DNA from: Bog-473 sp963817735
GTDB taxonomy: Bacteria; Actinomycetota; Acidimicrobiia; Acidimicrobiales; RAAP-2
Reading direction: 5' to 3'
NCBI GenBank assembly: GCA_963817735.1
Contig: CAWFPP010000003.1
Span: forward strand, 475,107-539,106
Length of the DNA stretch: 64,000 bases
Shown here piece by piece: positions 41,517 through 49,670 of this stretch. A model generated the notes under the pieces. The model saw nothing but the letters and a program-made list of their open reading frames with translations, was not told where the DNA came from and made no database searches. The first letter of the stretch is position 1; each line of letters opens with the position of its first letter. The position numbers and the translations under genes are program-made.

Positions 41517-43193
41517 ATGACCACGTGGGATACCACCGTCGACCTCGTGATCGTCGGTTCGGGTGGCGGTGGCATGGTCGCCGCGCTGACCGCCGCCGAC
41601 GCCGGGGCGAGCGCCCTGGTGCTCGAGAAGCAAGAGCGCATCGGAGGCTCGACCGCCATGTCCGGCGGCATCGCCTGGGTCCCGAACAATCCGGTGATGC
41701 AGGCCGACGGCGTGCCCGACTCCTACGAGGACGCCATGGCCCATTTCGAAGCCGTCGTCGGTGACGTCGGGCCATGCTCGTCGTTCGAACGTCGCCATGC
41801 CTTCCTCACCGCGGGGCCCCAAATGGTCACGTTTCTCCAAGAGCGCGGCGTGCGCTTCGTCTACTGCCCCGGGTACAGCGACTACTACTCGAACGCCAAA
41901 GGCGGCCACGACAACGGACGTGGGATTGAGCCCGTTCCCTTCGACGGTCGTGTCCTCGGAGAGTGGCTCCCGAAACTCCAACCCGGTTTAGCGAAGAGCT
42001 TGGGCCTGGCGGTGATGACGAACGAGGCACGCTCGCTGTCGCACTACAACCGCAGTCTTCGCGCCTTTGCGATCTCCGCCCGCGTCGTCCTCCGGACCTA
42101 CACCGCTCGACTCCGGCGTCAAGAGCTCCTCACCAACGGTGCGTCGTTGATCGCACAGATGCTGCTGATTGCCATTGCCCGCGGCGTCCCGATCTGGACC
42201 GAAGCGCCCCTCGAGGAGTTGCTCGTCGAGGATGGTCGTGTCGTCGGCGTGCGCGCGGTCCGGGGCGGAGTCCCGGTGCTGGTGCGCGCTCGTCAAGGGG
42301 TCCTGTTGGCAGCAGGCGGCTTCGCCCACAATCCCGAGATGCGCGGCCTCTACGGCGGCGATCAGCCCAACCAGGCCAAGTGGTCGATCGCCAACCCGGG
42401 CGACACGGGCGAGGCGATCCGGAGCGCCATGGCACTCGGCGCAAAGACCGACCTCATGGACGAGGCGTGGTGGCTGCCGTCTCCGCGCACCGGTCGATTC
42501 GGGCAGTCGACACTCGATCAGGCCCGACAGCGACCACGGACCATGTACGTCGACGCTGCGGGCCACCGTTTCGTCAACGAGTCCAACTCATACATGGAAG
42601 TCGGCAAGGCGATGTACGCACGCGACAAAACGAGCAAAGCGGTCCCGTGCTGGCTCATCTTCGACGATCGTTACCGGAAGCGCTATGCGCACCAGCGCTC
42701 CCAACCGGGGCGGTTCCCGCGCAAGCTGCTCGAGAGCGGGATGCTGAAACAGGCCTGGACGCTGAAAGACCTCGCCACGATGTGCGGCATCGACCCCGTC
42801 GGTCTGTCCGAGACCGTGGAGCGGTTCAACGAGAACGCCGAGCGGGGCGTCGATCCCGATTACGGGCGCGGCGAGTCCGCCTACAACCGGGCGTTGGGCG
42901 ATCCGAATCACAAGGTGCACCCGTGCCTGGGGCCGATCGACGAAGCCCCGTTCTACGCAGTCCAGGTCGTGCCCGGTGACATCGGCACCTGCGGGGGTCT
43001 GGTGACCAACGAGGACGCCCAGGTGGTCGACCAGGAGGATCGGACCATCGAGGGCCTCTACGCCACCGGCAACGGCACCGCCACCGTCATGGGCCGCCAC
43101 TATCTCGGGCCCGGGGCCAGCATCGCCAACACGATGGTCTTCGGCTACCTGGCCGCTCGCCACGCGACCCGCGCGCAGCCACCCGCATCGTGA
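41517..43193 (+). CDS. FAD-binding dehydrogenase, 3-ketosteroid-delta1-dehydrogenase-like
   Basis: 558 aa. Flavoprotein of the fumarate reductase/KstD group: N-terminal VDLVIVGSGGGGMVAALTAA and LVLEKQERIGGSTAMSGG (FAD), HFLAAGGF-like LLAAGGFAHNPEM, and the C-terminal VPGDIGTCGGLVTNEDAQV, LYATGNGTATVMGRHYLGPG and SIANTMVFGYLAARH. The YxGPG-type loop near the end is a KstD hallmark. It would introduce a double bond next to a ketone, possibly in a steroid-like ring. KstD, KshA-type Rieske, BVMO and Ltp2-DUF35 homologues together point toward polycyclic isoprenoids. The ATG at 41517 has GGAGAGGGTG upstream. It is divergent from the amidohydrolase operon. Confidence 0.9.
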   Translation: MTTWDTTVDLVIVGSGGGGMVAALTAADAGASALVLEKQERIGGSTAMSGGIAWVPNNPVMQADGVPDSYEDAMAHFEAVVGDVGPCSSFERRHAFLTAGPQMVTFLQERGVRFVYCPGYSDYYSNAKGGHDNGRGIEPVPFDGRVLGEWLPKLQPGLAKSLGLAVMTNEARSLSHYNRSLRAFAISARVVLRTYTARLRRQELLTNGASLIAQMLLIAIARGVPIWTEAPLEELLVEDGRVVGVRAVRGGVPVLVRARQGVLLAAGGFAHNPEMRGLYGGDQPNQAKWSIANPGDTGEAIRSAMALGAKTDLMDEAWWLPSPRTGRFGQSTLDQARQRPRTMYVDAAGHRFVNESNSYMEVGKAMYARDKTSKAVPCWLIFDDRYRKRYAHQRSQPGRFPRKLLESGMLKQAWTLKDLATMCGIDPVGLSETVERFNENAERGVDPDYGRGESAYNRALGDPNHKVHPCLGPIDEAPFYAVQVVPGDIGTCGGLVTNEDAQVVDQEDRTIEGLYATGNGTATVMGRHYLGPGASIANTMVFGYLAARHATRAQPPAS

Positions 43194-43202
43194 TGATGGG
43201 GC

Positions 43203-43412
43203 TCAGGTCAAGGTCACGCCGTCCCGTCGGACCGTGATCGCATGGGTGGGACACTTCCGCGCCGCCGACACGACCTTGTCCTCGGGCGAGGCAGCGGGGT
43301 CGACGACGAACGCAATGGAGTCGTCGTCAAGATCGAACACGCCGGGGGCCTCGTACACACAGTTGCCCGAGCCCATGCACGCGTCGCGGTCGATGTCGAT
43401 CTCGATGCCCAT
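43203..43412 (-). CDS. [3Fe-4S] ferredoxin, P450 redox partner
   Basis: 69 aa from ATG 43412. Cluster ligands: C12 and C18 in CMGSGNC, C54 in KCPTHAI. The second Cys of a [4Fe-4S] CxxCxxC set is missing, so a [3Fe-4S] cluster is expected, as in ferredoxins that serve actinobacterial P450s. It is very acidic (FDLDDDS), as usual. The gene is divergent from the P450 at 43453 with only 40 nt between starts, so both probably share control. It is the only ferredoxin in the window and may serve all four P450s; the ferredoxin reductase is elsewhere. Confidence 0.93.
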   Translation of the reverse strand: MGIEIDIDRDACMGSGNCVYEAPGVFDLDDDSIAFVVDPAASPEDKVVSAARKCPTHAITVRRDGVTLT

Positions 43413-43452
43413 GGGGCGATCGTAGGCTTGGAGGAAAGGTGCAGGTACGGAC

Positions 43453-44730
43453 GTGACTGAATTCGCGAACACCAACTTCATCACCGATCGGTCGATCCAA
43501 GACGATCCGTACGCCTATTTCGATTGGGTACGGCGACAGGGTCCGGTCTGGCGGGAACCGCATTTCGGGATGTTCATGGTCACCGGCCATCCCGAGGCAA
43601 TGGCGATCTACGGTGACCCTGCGACGTTTCCGGAGAACGAACTGCCCTCCGGCACCTTCTCATCGTGCAACGTGGTCTGCGGTTCGTTCGTCAAGTTCTC
43701 CGCCCCCATGGAAGGCGATGACGTCAGCGACATCATCATCAAGTACCGCAACGAACTGCCGTTCAGCGACCAGCTTCCCTCGTTCGACCCGCCGAACCAC
43801 ACGGCGCACCGCCACCTGCTCATGCGGCTCATCACGCCGAAGCGCCTCAAGGAGAACGAGGACTTCATGTGGCAGTTCGCCGATCGCCTCATCGACGGTT
43901 TTCTCGAAGTGGGATCCTGCGAGATGGTCGGCTCCTACGCCGAGCCGTTCACCCTGACGGTCATCGCCGACCTGGAAGGAGTGCCCGAATCCGACCACTC
44001 GCTCTTCCGGGAACGGCTCTCGACGGCACACCAGGACGTGGGCCACAAACCGCTCGAGTTCCTCTACGAGCGTTTCAACCAGTACATCGAAGACCGCCGC
44101 CGGTCGCCCCGAAACGACGTGCTGACGGGCCTGGCGACCGCCACCTTCCCGGACGGCTCGACCCCCGAGACCAAGGACGCCGCCCTGATTGCGGCCAACC
44201 TCTTTGCCGGTGGTCAGGAGACCACGGTGCGCTTGCTGTCCTTCGCGTTACGCATGCTCGGCGAGCGGCCCGACCTCCAGGACAGCGTCCGGGCCGATCG
44301 CGAACGGATCCCCAACTTCATCGAAGAGACCCTCCGGCTGGAGAGCCCCCTCCGGACGCAGTTCCGGATGGCGCGCGTGTCCACCCAGCTCGCCGGCGTC
44401 GACATTCCCGCGGGCGGATCGATCATGCTCATTCCCGGTGCGTGCAACCGCGACCCCCGGGTATTCGAGAATCCCGACGAATTCGACATCACCCGTCCGA
44501 ACGCCAGGCAGCACATCGCCTTCGGGCACGGCATTCACACGTGCGCCGGGGCACCGCTCGCCCGCGCCGAGGGCCGGGTCACCATCAACCGCTTCCTCGA
44601 TCGCACCGCCAACATCGCGATATCGGAGGCTCAGCACGGTCCGGTGGGCGCCCGACGGTACGACTACCTCCCGACCTTCTTCCTGCGCGGACTGCAACGC
44701 CTCGACCTCGAATTCACGCCCGTCGGCTGA
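43453..44730 (+). CDS. Cytochrome P450 (FSSCN subgroup)
   Basis: 425 aa from GTG 43453 (GGAGGAAAGG upstream). I-helix FAGGQETTVR, ExxR in EETLRLESP, heme loop FGHGIHTCAGA (Cys about 364). It shares DPYAYFDWVRRQGPVW, GTFSSCNVVCGSF, LITPKRLKENEDF, FLYERFNQYIEDRRRSPR and YDYLPTFFLRGL with the P450s at 7642 and 14111, and is closest to the latter. Its sequence deviates most in the FSSCN region. Paired with its own ferredoxin across a short divergent promoter. Substrate unknown. Confidence 0.94.
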   Translation: MTEFANTNFITDRSIQDDPYAYFDWVRRQGPVWREPHFGMFMVTGHPEAMAIYGDPATFPENELPSGTFSSCNVVCGSFVKFSAPMEGDDVSDIIIKYRNELPFSDQLPSFDPPNHTAHRHLLMRLITPKRLKENEDFMWQFADRLIDGFLEVGSCEMVGSYAEPFTLTVIADLEGVPESDHSLFRERLSTAHQDVGHKPLEFLYERFNQYIEDRRRSPRNDVLTGLATATFPDGSTPETKDAALIAANLFAGGQETTVRLLSFALRMLGERPDLQDSVRADRERIPNFIEETLRLESPLRTQFRMARVSTQLAGVDIPAGGSIMLIPGACNRDPRVFENPDEFDITRPNARQHIAFGHGIHTCAGAPLARAEGRVTINRFLDRTANIAISEAQHGPVGARRYDYLPTFFLRGLQRLDLEFTPVG

Positions 44731-44753
44731 GACGCTTGCACGGACCGGCTCCT

Positions 44754-45560
44754 TCAGGAAGTCGGCGCGTCAGCTTCCGGGGGCCGCAACGTGGACATGA
44801 TCAGCTTCGTCTGCGCATAGGGCGGTCCTGCCGTGGTCCCGCCATCGATCGGCAGGACGATCCCGGTGATTTGTGCCGCCCTGTCGCTGGAGAGGAACAC
44901 TACGGCGTTCGCCACGTCCTCGGGCTGTGCCTCTCGTTCCAGCGGTTGCATGTAACGCAACACCGGCCCCATCTCATAGGTCGTAATTCCCGTGCGGATA
45001 TGGGCGGGTGTCAGGCAATTCACCCTGATGCCGTACGGCGCCAGGTCGATGGCCATGCACTTGCTCGCGTGGGCGATGGCCGCTTTGGACGCCCGGTACG
45101 AAATCATGCCGGTCCCGGCGTTCACCGCTGCGATCGACGCGTTGTTGATGATCGAACCACCGCCGTGATCCTTCATATGGCGGGCGGCGCGTTGGGCTCC
45201 GACGATCACGCCGAAGAGATTCACGTTCATGATGCGGGTGAAATCCTCAAGATCGTCCGGCAGGAACCGCTTGAGTGGGCTGCCGATCCCGGCGTTGTTG
45301 AACATGATGTCCAGACCACCGAAGTGCTCGACCGTGAAGTCCACCAGGGCCTGCACCTGCTCGGCGTCGCTCACGTCTGTCTGCTTGAAGGCGGCCGCTG
45401 GGCCGATGGTGGCGGCGAGCTCCGGTCCACTCTCGGCGTCGACATCACCGATCACCACGCGCGCGCCCTCCTGCACCAACAGCTGGGCGGTCGCTCGACC
45501 GATACCCCCTGCGCCACCGGTGACGATCGCGACCTTCCCTGCCAGCTCCTGCGAGTTCAT
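44754..45560 (-). CDS. Short-chain dehydrogenase/reductase
   Basis: 268 aa. VTGGAGGIGRATAQLLV, VIGDVDAES (Asp, NAD preference), KQTDVSDAEQV, FNNAGIGSP, Ser in NNASIAAVNAG, YRASKAA, and LTPAHIRTGITTYE, ending IVLPIDGGTTAGPPYAQ with an extra 20-residue tail. It is convergent with the P450 (23 nt gap). Similar to 3-alpha/20-beta-hydroxysteroid and cis-diol type SDRs only in general fold; substrate not deducible. Upstream lies the Rieske relic region, without a clear promoter. Confidence 0.92.
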   Translation of the reverse strand: MNSQELAGKVAIVTGGAGGIGRATAQLLVQEGARVVIGDVDAESGPELAATIGPAAAFKQTDVSDAEQVQALVDFTVEHFGGLDIMFNNAGIGSPLKRFLPDDLEDFTRIMNVNLFGVIVGAQRAARHMKDHGGGSIINNASIAAVNAGTGMISYRASKAAIAHASKCMAIDLAPYGIRVNCLTPAHIRTGITTYEMGPVLRYMQPLEREAQPEDVANAVVFLSSDRAAQITGIVLPIDGGTTAGPPYAQTKLIMSTLRPPEADAPTS

Positions 45561-45652
45561 GCTTCGACACTACGGTCTCGCTGCTGGCACCGCAGGTTCG
45601 CGGCGATTCGAAATGACAGCCGCGGCGCAGCGCGCCGGAGGACGCAGTCCCC

Positions 45653-45746
45653 ATGACCGTCCACGACCGCCGCCGCTCCTCCCTCGGCGCCCCGGCTGGG
45701 TTCGACGAACCCCCTCGAGCGGCCCATGGTGGATCTGGGATTCCGA
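45653..45746 (+). pseudogene. Relic of a Rieske oxygenase gene: 5' end joined to 3' end
   Basis: From 45653 the sequence reads ATGACCGTCCACGACCGC and gives MTVHDRRRSSLGAP, matching the start MSVHDRTRSSLGVP of the Rieske gene at 15891-17255 at nearly every base. From 45708 it reads AACCCCCTCGAGCGGCCC and gives NPLERPMVDLGF in a second frame, matching the very last codons NPLERPVVDLGF of the same gene; the stop TGA is CGA here. About 430 central codons are missing. It is therefore the remains of a paralogue after a large internal deletion, within the 307-nt gap between the SDR and Ohr genes. Nothing else recognisable lies in that gap. Confidence 0.8.
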
Positions 45747-45867
45747 GGGAGATCCACTGTCTCTCCACTCGGCCCGAGAATGGGGCGCTCCCCGTACATT
45801 GGATCGGGAAGTACAGCCCGGGCTCTGCAAGACGGCGGACTGCCGGGACCAGCGAGAGGAGTCGAAG

Positions 45868-46314
<447 letters not shown>

Positions 46315-46385
46315 TCATGGATTGACCTAACCTCGGCGGCCATGGCCGAAACGGCTCGCACGGTGGTCGGGGCCGCTCGGGGCTG

Positions 46386-47942
46386 ATGGATCGTCGTTCC
46401 TTTCTGCGTGGGGCCACCGTGCTCGGATCCGGAGTGCTGGCCGGCGGTGTCATGGCCGGGTGCTCGAGTTCGAGCCCACACTCCTCGGGCGGCGGCGGCA
46501 CATCCCCGACGTCGAAGTCGGGTCAAGGACCACCCGACTGGTCCAAACTGGCCGCCACCCTCGCGGGTCCGTTGCTCCAACCGGGGGACCCCGGGTACCC
46601 CGCGGCCGGGCACCTGTACAACTCCGTCTACACACAGAAGGCTGCAGCGATCGCCCAATGTCAATCCGCGAGCGATGTCCAGCGTTGCCTTTCCTTCGCC
46701 CGGGAGCACGACGTGGAAGTGGTGGCGCGCTCGGGCGGGCACAGTTACGCCGCCTACTCCACCTGTCCCGGTCTGGTCATCGACGTCACCAACATGGACC
46801 GGGTGTCGGCGAGCGCGTCGGGCGGCAGCGCCGGCCAACTCGCCACGGTGGGTGCCGGCACGGTCCTGATCGACGTCTACAGCCAGCTGGCGGCGCAGGG
46901 TCTCCTCCTCCCCGGCGGCTCGTGTCCGACCGTGGGGATCGCCGGCCTGGCATTGGGAGGAGGGGTCGGCGTGTTCTCGCGGGCCTATGGGCTCACATGC
47001 GATCAGCTCCAGTCAGTGGAGATCGTCACCGCGGACGGCGTCGTGCACCGCTGCGCGCCCGGGCGGGACGAGAACCTCTACTGGGCGAGCCGAGGCGGGG
47101 GCGGCGGGAACTTCGGCGTCGTGACGTCGTTCGAGTTCCGGACCTTCCCCATTCCCGACGCCATCACCCTCTTCACACTCGAATGGCCATGGGGGGCGGC
47201 CGGCAGCGTCCTCGACGCGTGGCTCCGCTGGATCCCGTCGGCGCCCGACGAACTGTGGGCCAACTGCCAGCTCTTCGCCAGCGGGACGGTCGGGAGCGGT
47301 CTCGTCAAGGTCACCGGGGTGTTCGTCGGAAACGTGAACGCGTGCTCCGCCGCGCTGAACCCACTCACCACTGCGGTGAACGAAGCGACGACCTACCACT
47401 TCGTGGGGCCGGAGGACTACCTGACGGCCACCATGATTGAGGCGGGCTGCGAGGGGAAGCCCGTGGCCCAGTGCGCCGCTCCGGCCCAGTCGGCGTTTGC
47501 GGCAAAGTCCTCGTACGTCGGTGGTGCACTCCCCGAGGGTGCCGTGAGCGCCATCGTCTCGGCCCTGTCGTCGCTCCCGGCCTCTCTGCCCGGTGCCGGT
47601 GGCGGCGTCGTCTTCGACGGCTACGGAGGGGCGATCAATCGGGTTGCGGCGAACGAGACGGCCTTCGTCCACCGGTCCGCCGTCTCGTGCGCCCAGTACT
47701 CCGTCACCTTTGCGACCTCGCCGCCATCGCAGACTGCGACAGCGGCGGCTGCCGCGTGGTTGGGACAACTGCAGCAGGCGTTCGAGCCCGTGACGCAAGG
47801 TTCATACCAGAACTACATCGACCCCACCTTGGCCGACTGGCAGCAGGCGTACTACGGGTCGAACCTCCCCCGGCTGCAGCAGGTGAAGCGGCACTACGAC
47901 CCCGACGGCGTGTTTCATTTCGCGCAGTCGATCCCTGTCTGA
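46386..47942 (+). CDS. Exported berberine-bridge-enzyme-like FAD oxidase with two covalent flavin links
   Basis: 518 aa. The signal MDRRSFLRGATVLGSGVLAG has the twin-arginine motif RRSFLRG and ends in VMAGCSSS, a lipobox, so it is predicted to be a Tat-exported lipoprotein. The PP-loop SGGHSYAAYS carries His119, and GGSCPTVGIAGLALGGG carries Cys180; these are the His and Cys that bind FAD in bicovalent BBE-like oxidases. The C-terminal BBE segment reads NYIDPTLADWQQAYYGSNLPRLQQVKRHYDPDGVFHF. It oxidises alcohols or sugars with O2, giving H2O2. Convergent with the GGDEF gene. The neighbouring Ohr could handle resulting peroxides (inference). Confidence 0.93.
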   Translation: MDRRSFLRGATVLGSGVLAGGVMAGCSSSSPHSSGGGGTSPTSKSGQGPPDWSKLAATLAGPLLQPGDPGYPAAGHLYNSVYTQKAAAIAQCQSASDVQRCLSFAREHDVEVVARSGGHSYAAYSTCPGLVIDVTNMDRVSASASGGSAGQLATVGAGTVLIDVYSQLAAQGLLLPGGSCPTVGIAGLALGGGVGVFSRAYGLTCDQLQSVEIVTADGVVHRCAPGRDENLYWASRGGGGGNFGVVTSFEFRTFPIPDAITLFTLEWPWGAAGSVLDAWLRWIPSAPDELWANCQLFASGTVGSGLVKVTGVFVGNVNACSAALNPLTTAVNEATTYHFVGPEDYLTATMIEAGCEGKPVAQCAAPAQSAFAAKSSYVGGALPEGAVSAIVSALSSLPASLPGAGGGVVFDGYGGAINRVAANETAFVHRSAVSCAQYSVTFATSPPSQTATAAAAAWLGQLQQAFEPVTQGSYQNYIDPTLADWQQAYYGSNLPRLQQVKRHYDPDGVFHFAQSIPV

Positions 47943-47945
47943 GCT

Positions 47946-47967
47946 CCTGGGCCGCGCTGCGCCCAGG
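47946..47967. terminator. Short hairpin between convergent oxidase and GGDEF genes
   Basis: CCTGGGC (47946-47952) and GCCCAGG (47961-47967) form a 7-bp GC-rich stem with an 8-nt loop, 3 nt after the oxidase stop and 16 nt from the GGDEF stop. There is no U-run on either side, so it would be a weak or factor-assisted bidirectional terminator. Confidence 0.35.
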
Positions 47968-47983
47968 CTCCGATTGTGCATCG

Positions 47984-49393
47984 CTAGTCGACCGGCTGAA
48001 ACTCTCCTTCGAGCAGAGGGATCATGTCCCCGCGCCCGTTGCTCGGCGCGACCCCGGTCTCACCCTTGGTGTCGTGCAGCACGACCCGGTCGCGACCGTC
48101 GTGCTTCGCCTGCAGAAGGGCGTCGTCGGCCCGGCGCAAGGTCGCCGCCAGCTCCTCACCCGGCTCACATTCCGTGATCCCGAAGCTCACGGTGAACTTG
48201 GGAAGTCCCCCGACGGTGATCGCTGCGTCGAGTTGGGCGCGGACCGTGTTCAGCGCCCGGGTCGCGTCCACGGCCGAGCAGTCCGGGAAGGCGATGGCGA
48301 ACTCCTCGCCGCCGTAGCGCGATGCGACGTCGCTCGTCCGCAGGGTGTCTCGGAGCACACGAGAGAAGAGACGCAGTGCCCGGTCTCCCGTTTCGTGCCC
48401 GTAGGTGTCGTTGAGGACCTTGAAGTGGTCGAGGTCGGCCATGGCCATGGCCACCGGGTGGAGGTGCGCAGGTATGGCCGCCACCCTTTCGGAGAAGGAC
48501 CGGCGGTTGAGCAACCCGGTGAGCGTGTCGGTGGAGGCCTGCAGCTGCGTTTCGGCCATGACCCGCAGCAAGCCGATGCGGGCGCCCGCCAACTTCGCCA
48601 ATATGGCCAGGTCGTCCACGCGATCGTCCTCCACCTTCACCCCAGCTTCACCGGTGGCGTGAATGACGCCCACCGTGCGCCCCATGATGGAAACGGGCAC
48701 GCAGACAGCCGAGAGCCGGCCTTCGGGGCGGTTGCGCAACTTCGGGCAGGCATCGAGGTGGTCGCTGTCGCTGAACTCCTGAATCTGCGCCCGCCGTGCC
48801 GCCGGGCAGCGATCGGGGGAATCGACGCCGCAGCTCGGTGGCTTCCCGTCAGGACCCACGGCGGCCATGCGATGGAGGTGCGCATGGCTGTTGTCAGCCA
48901 GGAGCAGCTCAGCCGGGGCGTCGGGCAACACGGTCGCGAAGGACCGCTCGATGACTTCGATGACTTCGGGTTCTCCTTCGGCCATGTCGAGTGCATTGGC
49001 CAGGCGACTCTCGAAGCGTTGGCGCTGCACCTGGGCGTCCCGGATCTGCGCTTGCTGATCGGCGTCGGACATGGCGACACTCAGCTCGGTGTTGAGACGC
49101 TCGGCGTCGGCGACGGCATCGCTCAGCTCCGCGTTGAGCTTGCGGACCTTCTCATCGGTGCGGCGCTGGTTTTTCTCCCCCATGACCACCAGTACGAAAG
49201 CCAGTGGAAACATGATGCCCAAGAGGATGCCGACCGCCACCAGGTCGGCGTAGATGCCCGAGGCCAGCGCCTGGCCCGCCATCATGCACGGGATGAAGAT
49301 CAACCCGAAGGCGCCGAGGGCGATGATGGGGCTGATCAGGCGGAAGCGGGCGGACCGCGCCACCTCACCGGACCACTCCTCCTCGGTGACCAT
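47984..49393 (-). CDS. Membrane GGDEF diguanylate cyclase with GAF-like domain
   Basis: 469 aa from ATG 49393 (GGGGGGAGGCGAAC upstream). Two transmembrane spans (about residues 16-38 and 43-63), then a coiled coil (NQRRTDEKVRKLNAELSDA to DADQQAQ). A GAF-like sensor domain follows (about 115-285) with several Cys residues (SCGVDSPDRCPA, DACPKL). The GGDEF domain has DTLTGLLNRRSF at its start and the active-site RYGGEEFAI (GGEEF at 361-365). RTSD five residues before it is a product-inhibition I-site. It makes c-di-GMP from GTP at the membrane. Its link to the catabolic genes is unclear; it may sense redox state or a ligand through the GAF domain. Confidence 0.93.
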   Translation of the reverse strand: MVTEEEWSGEVARSARFRLISPIIALGAFGLIFIPCMMAGQALASGIYADLVAVGILLGIMFPLAFVLVVMGEKNQRRTDEKVRKLNAELSDAVADAERLNTELSVAMSDADQQAQIRDAQVQRQRFESRLANALDMAEGEPEVIEVIERSFATVLPDAPAELLLADNSHAHLHRMAAVGPDGKPPSCGVDSPDRCPAARRAQIQEFSDSDHLDACPKLRNRPEGRLSAVCVPVSIMGRTVGVIHATGEAGVKVEDDRVDDLAILAKLAGARIGLLRVMAETQLQASTDTLTGLLNRRSFSERVAAIPAHLHPVAMAMADLDHFKVLNDTYGHETGDRALRLFSRVLRDTLRTSDVASRYGGEEFAIAFPDCSAVDATRALNTVRAQLDAAITVGGLPKFTVSFGITECEPGEELAATLRRADDALLQAKHDGRDRVVLHDTKGETGVAPSNGRGDMIPLLEGEFQPVD

Positions 49394-49670
49394 GTTCGCC
49401 TCCCCCCATTTGCCGCCAGTTTCTCCACGCGACGCACAAATGTGGCCGCGGCGGCCCTGTACCAGGATGTTTCGTCTAGTCCGACCCTCATCTTTAGGAG
49501 CAGATGAAAGTGGGGTTGCGAGCAGGACCAACGCGGAACAAGTGGGTGGGAGTTTGGGCAACACAAGGCGTCCCACCAGGGCGGAATGGCCACACATGTG
49601 CAGATCGGGCACGCGGAATGCCAAGCTCCATCCGCACATCGAGGACCTGGGGGCACAGCGCGTGGCACGA

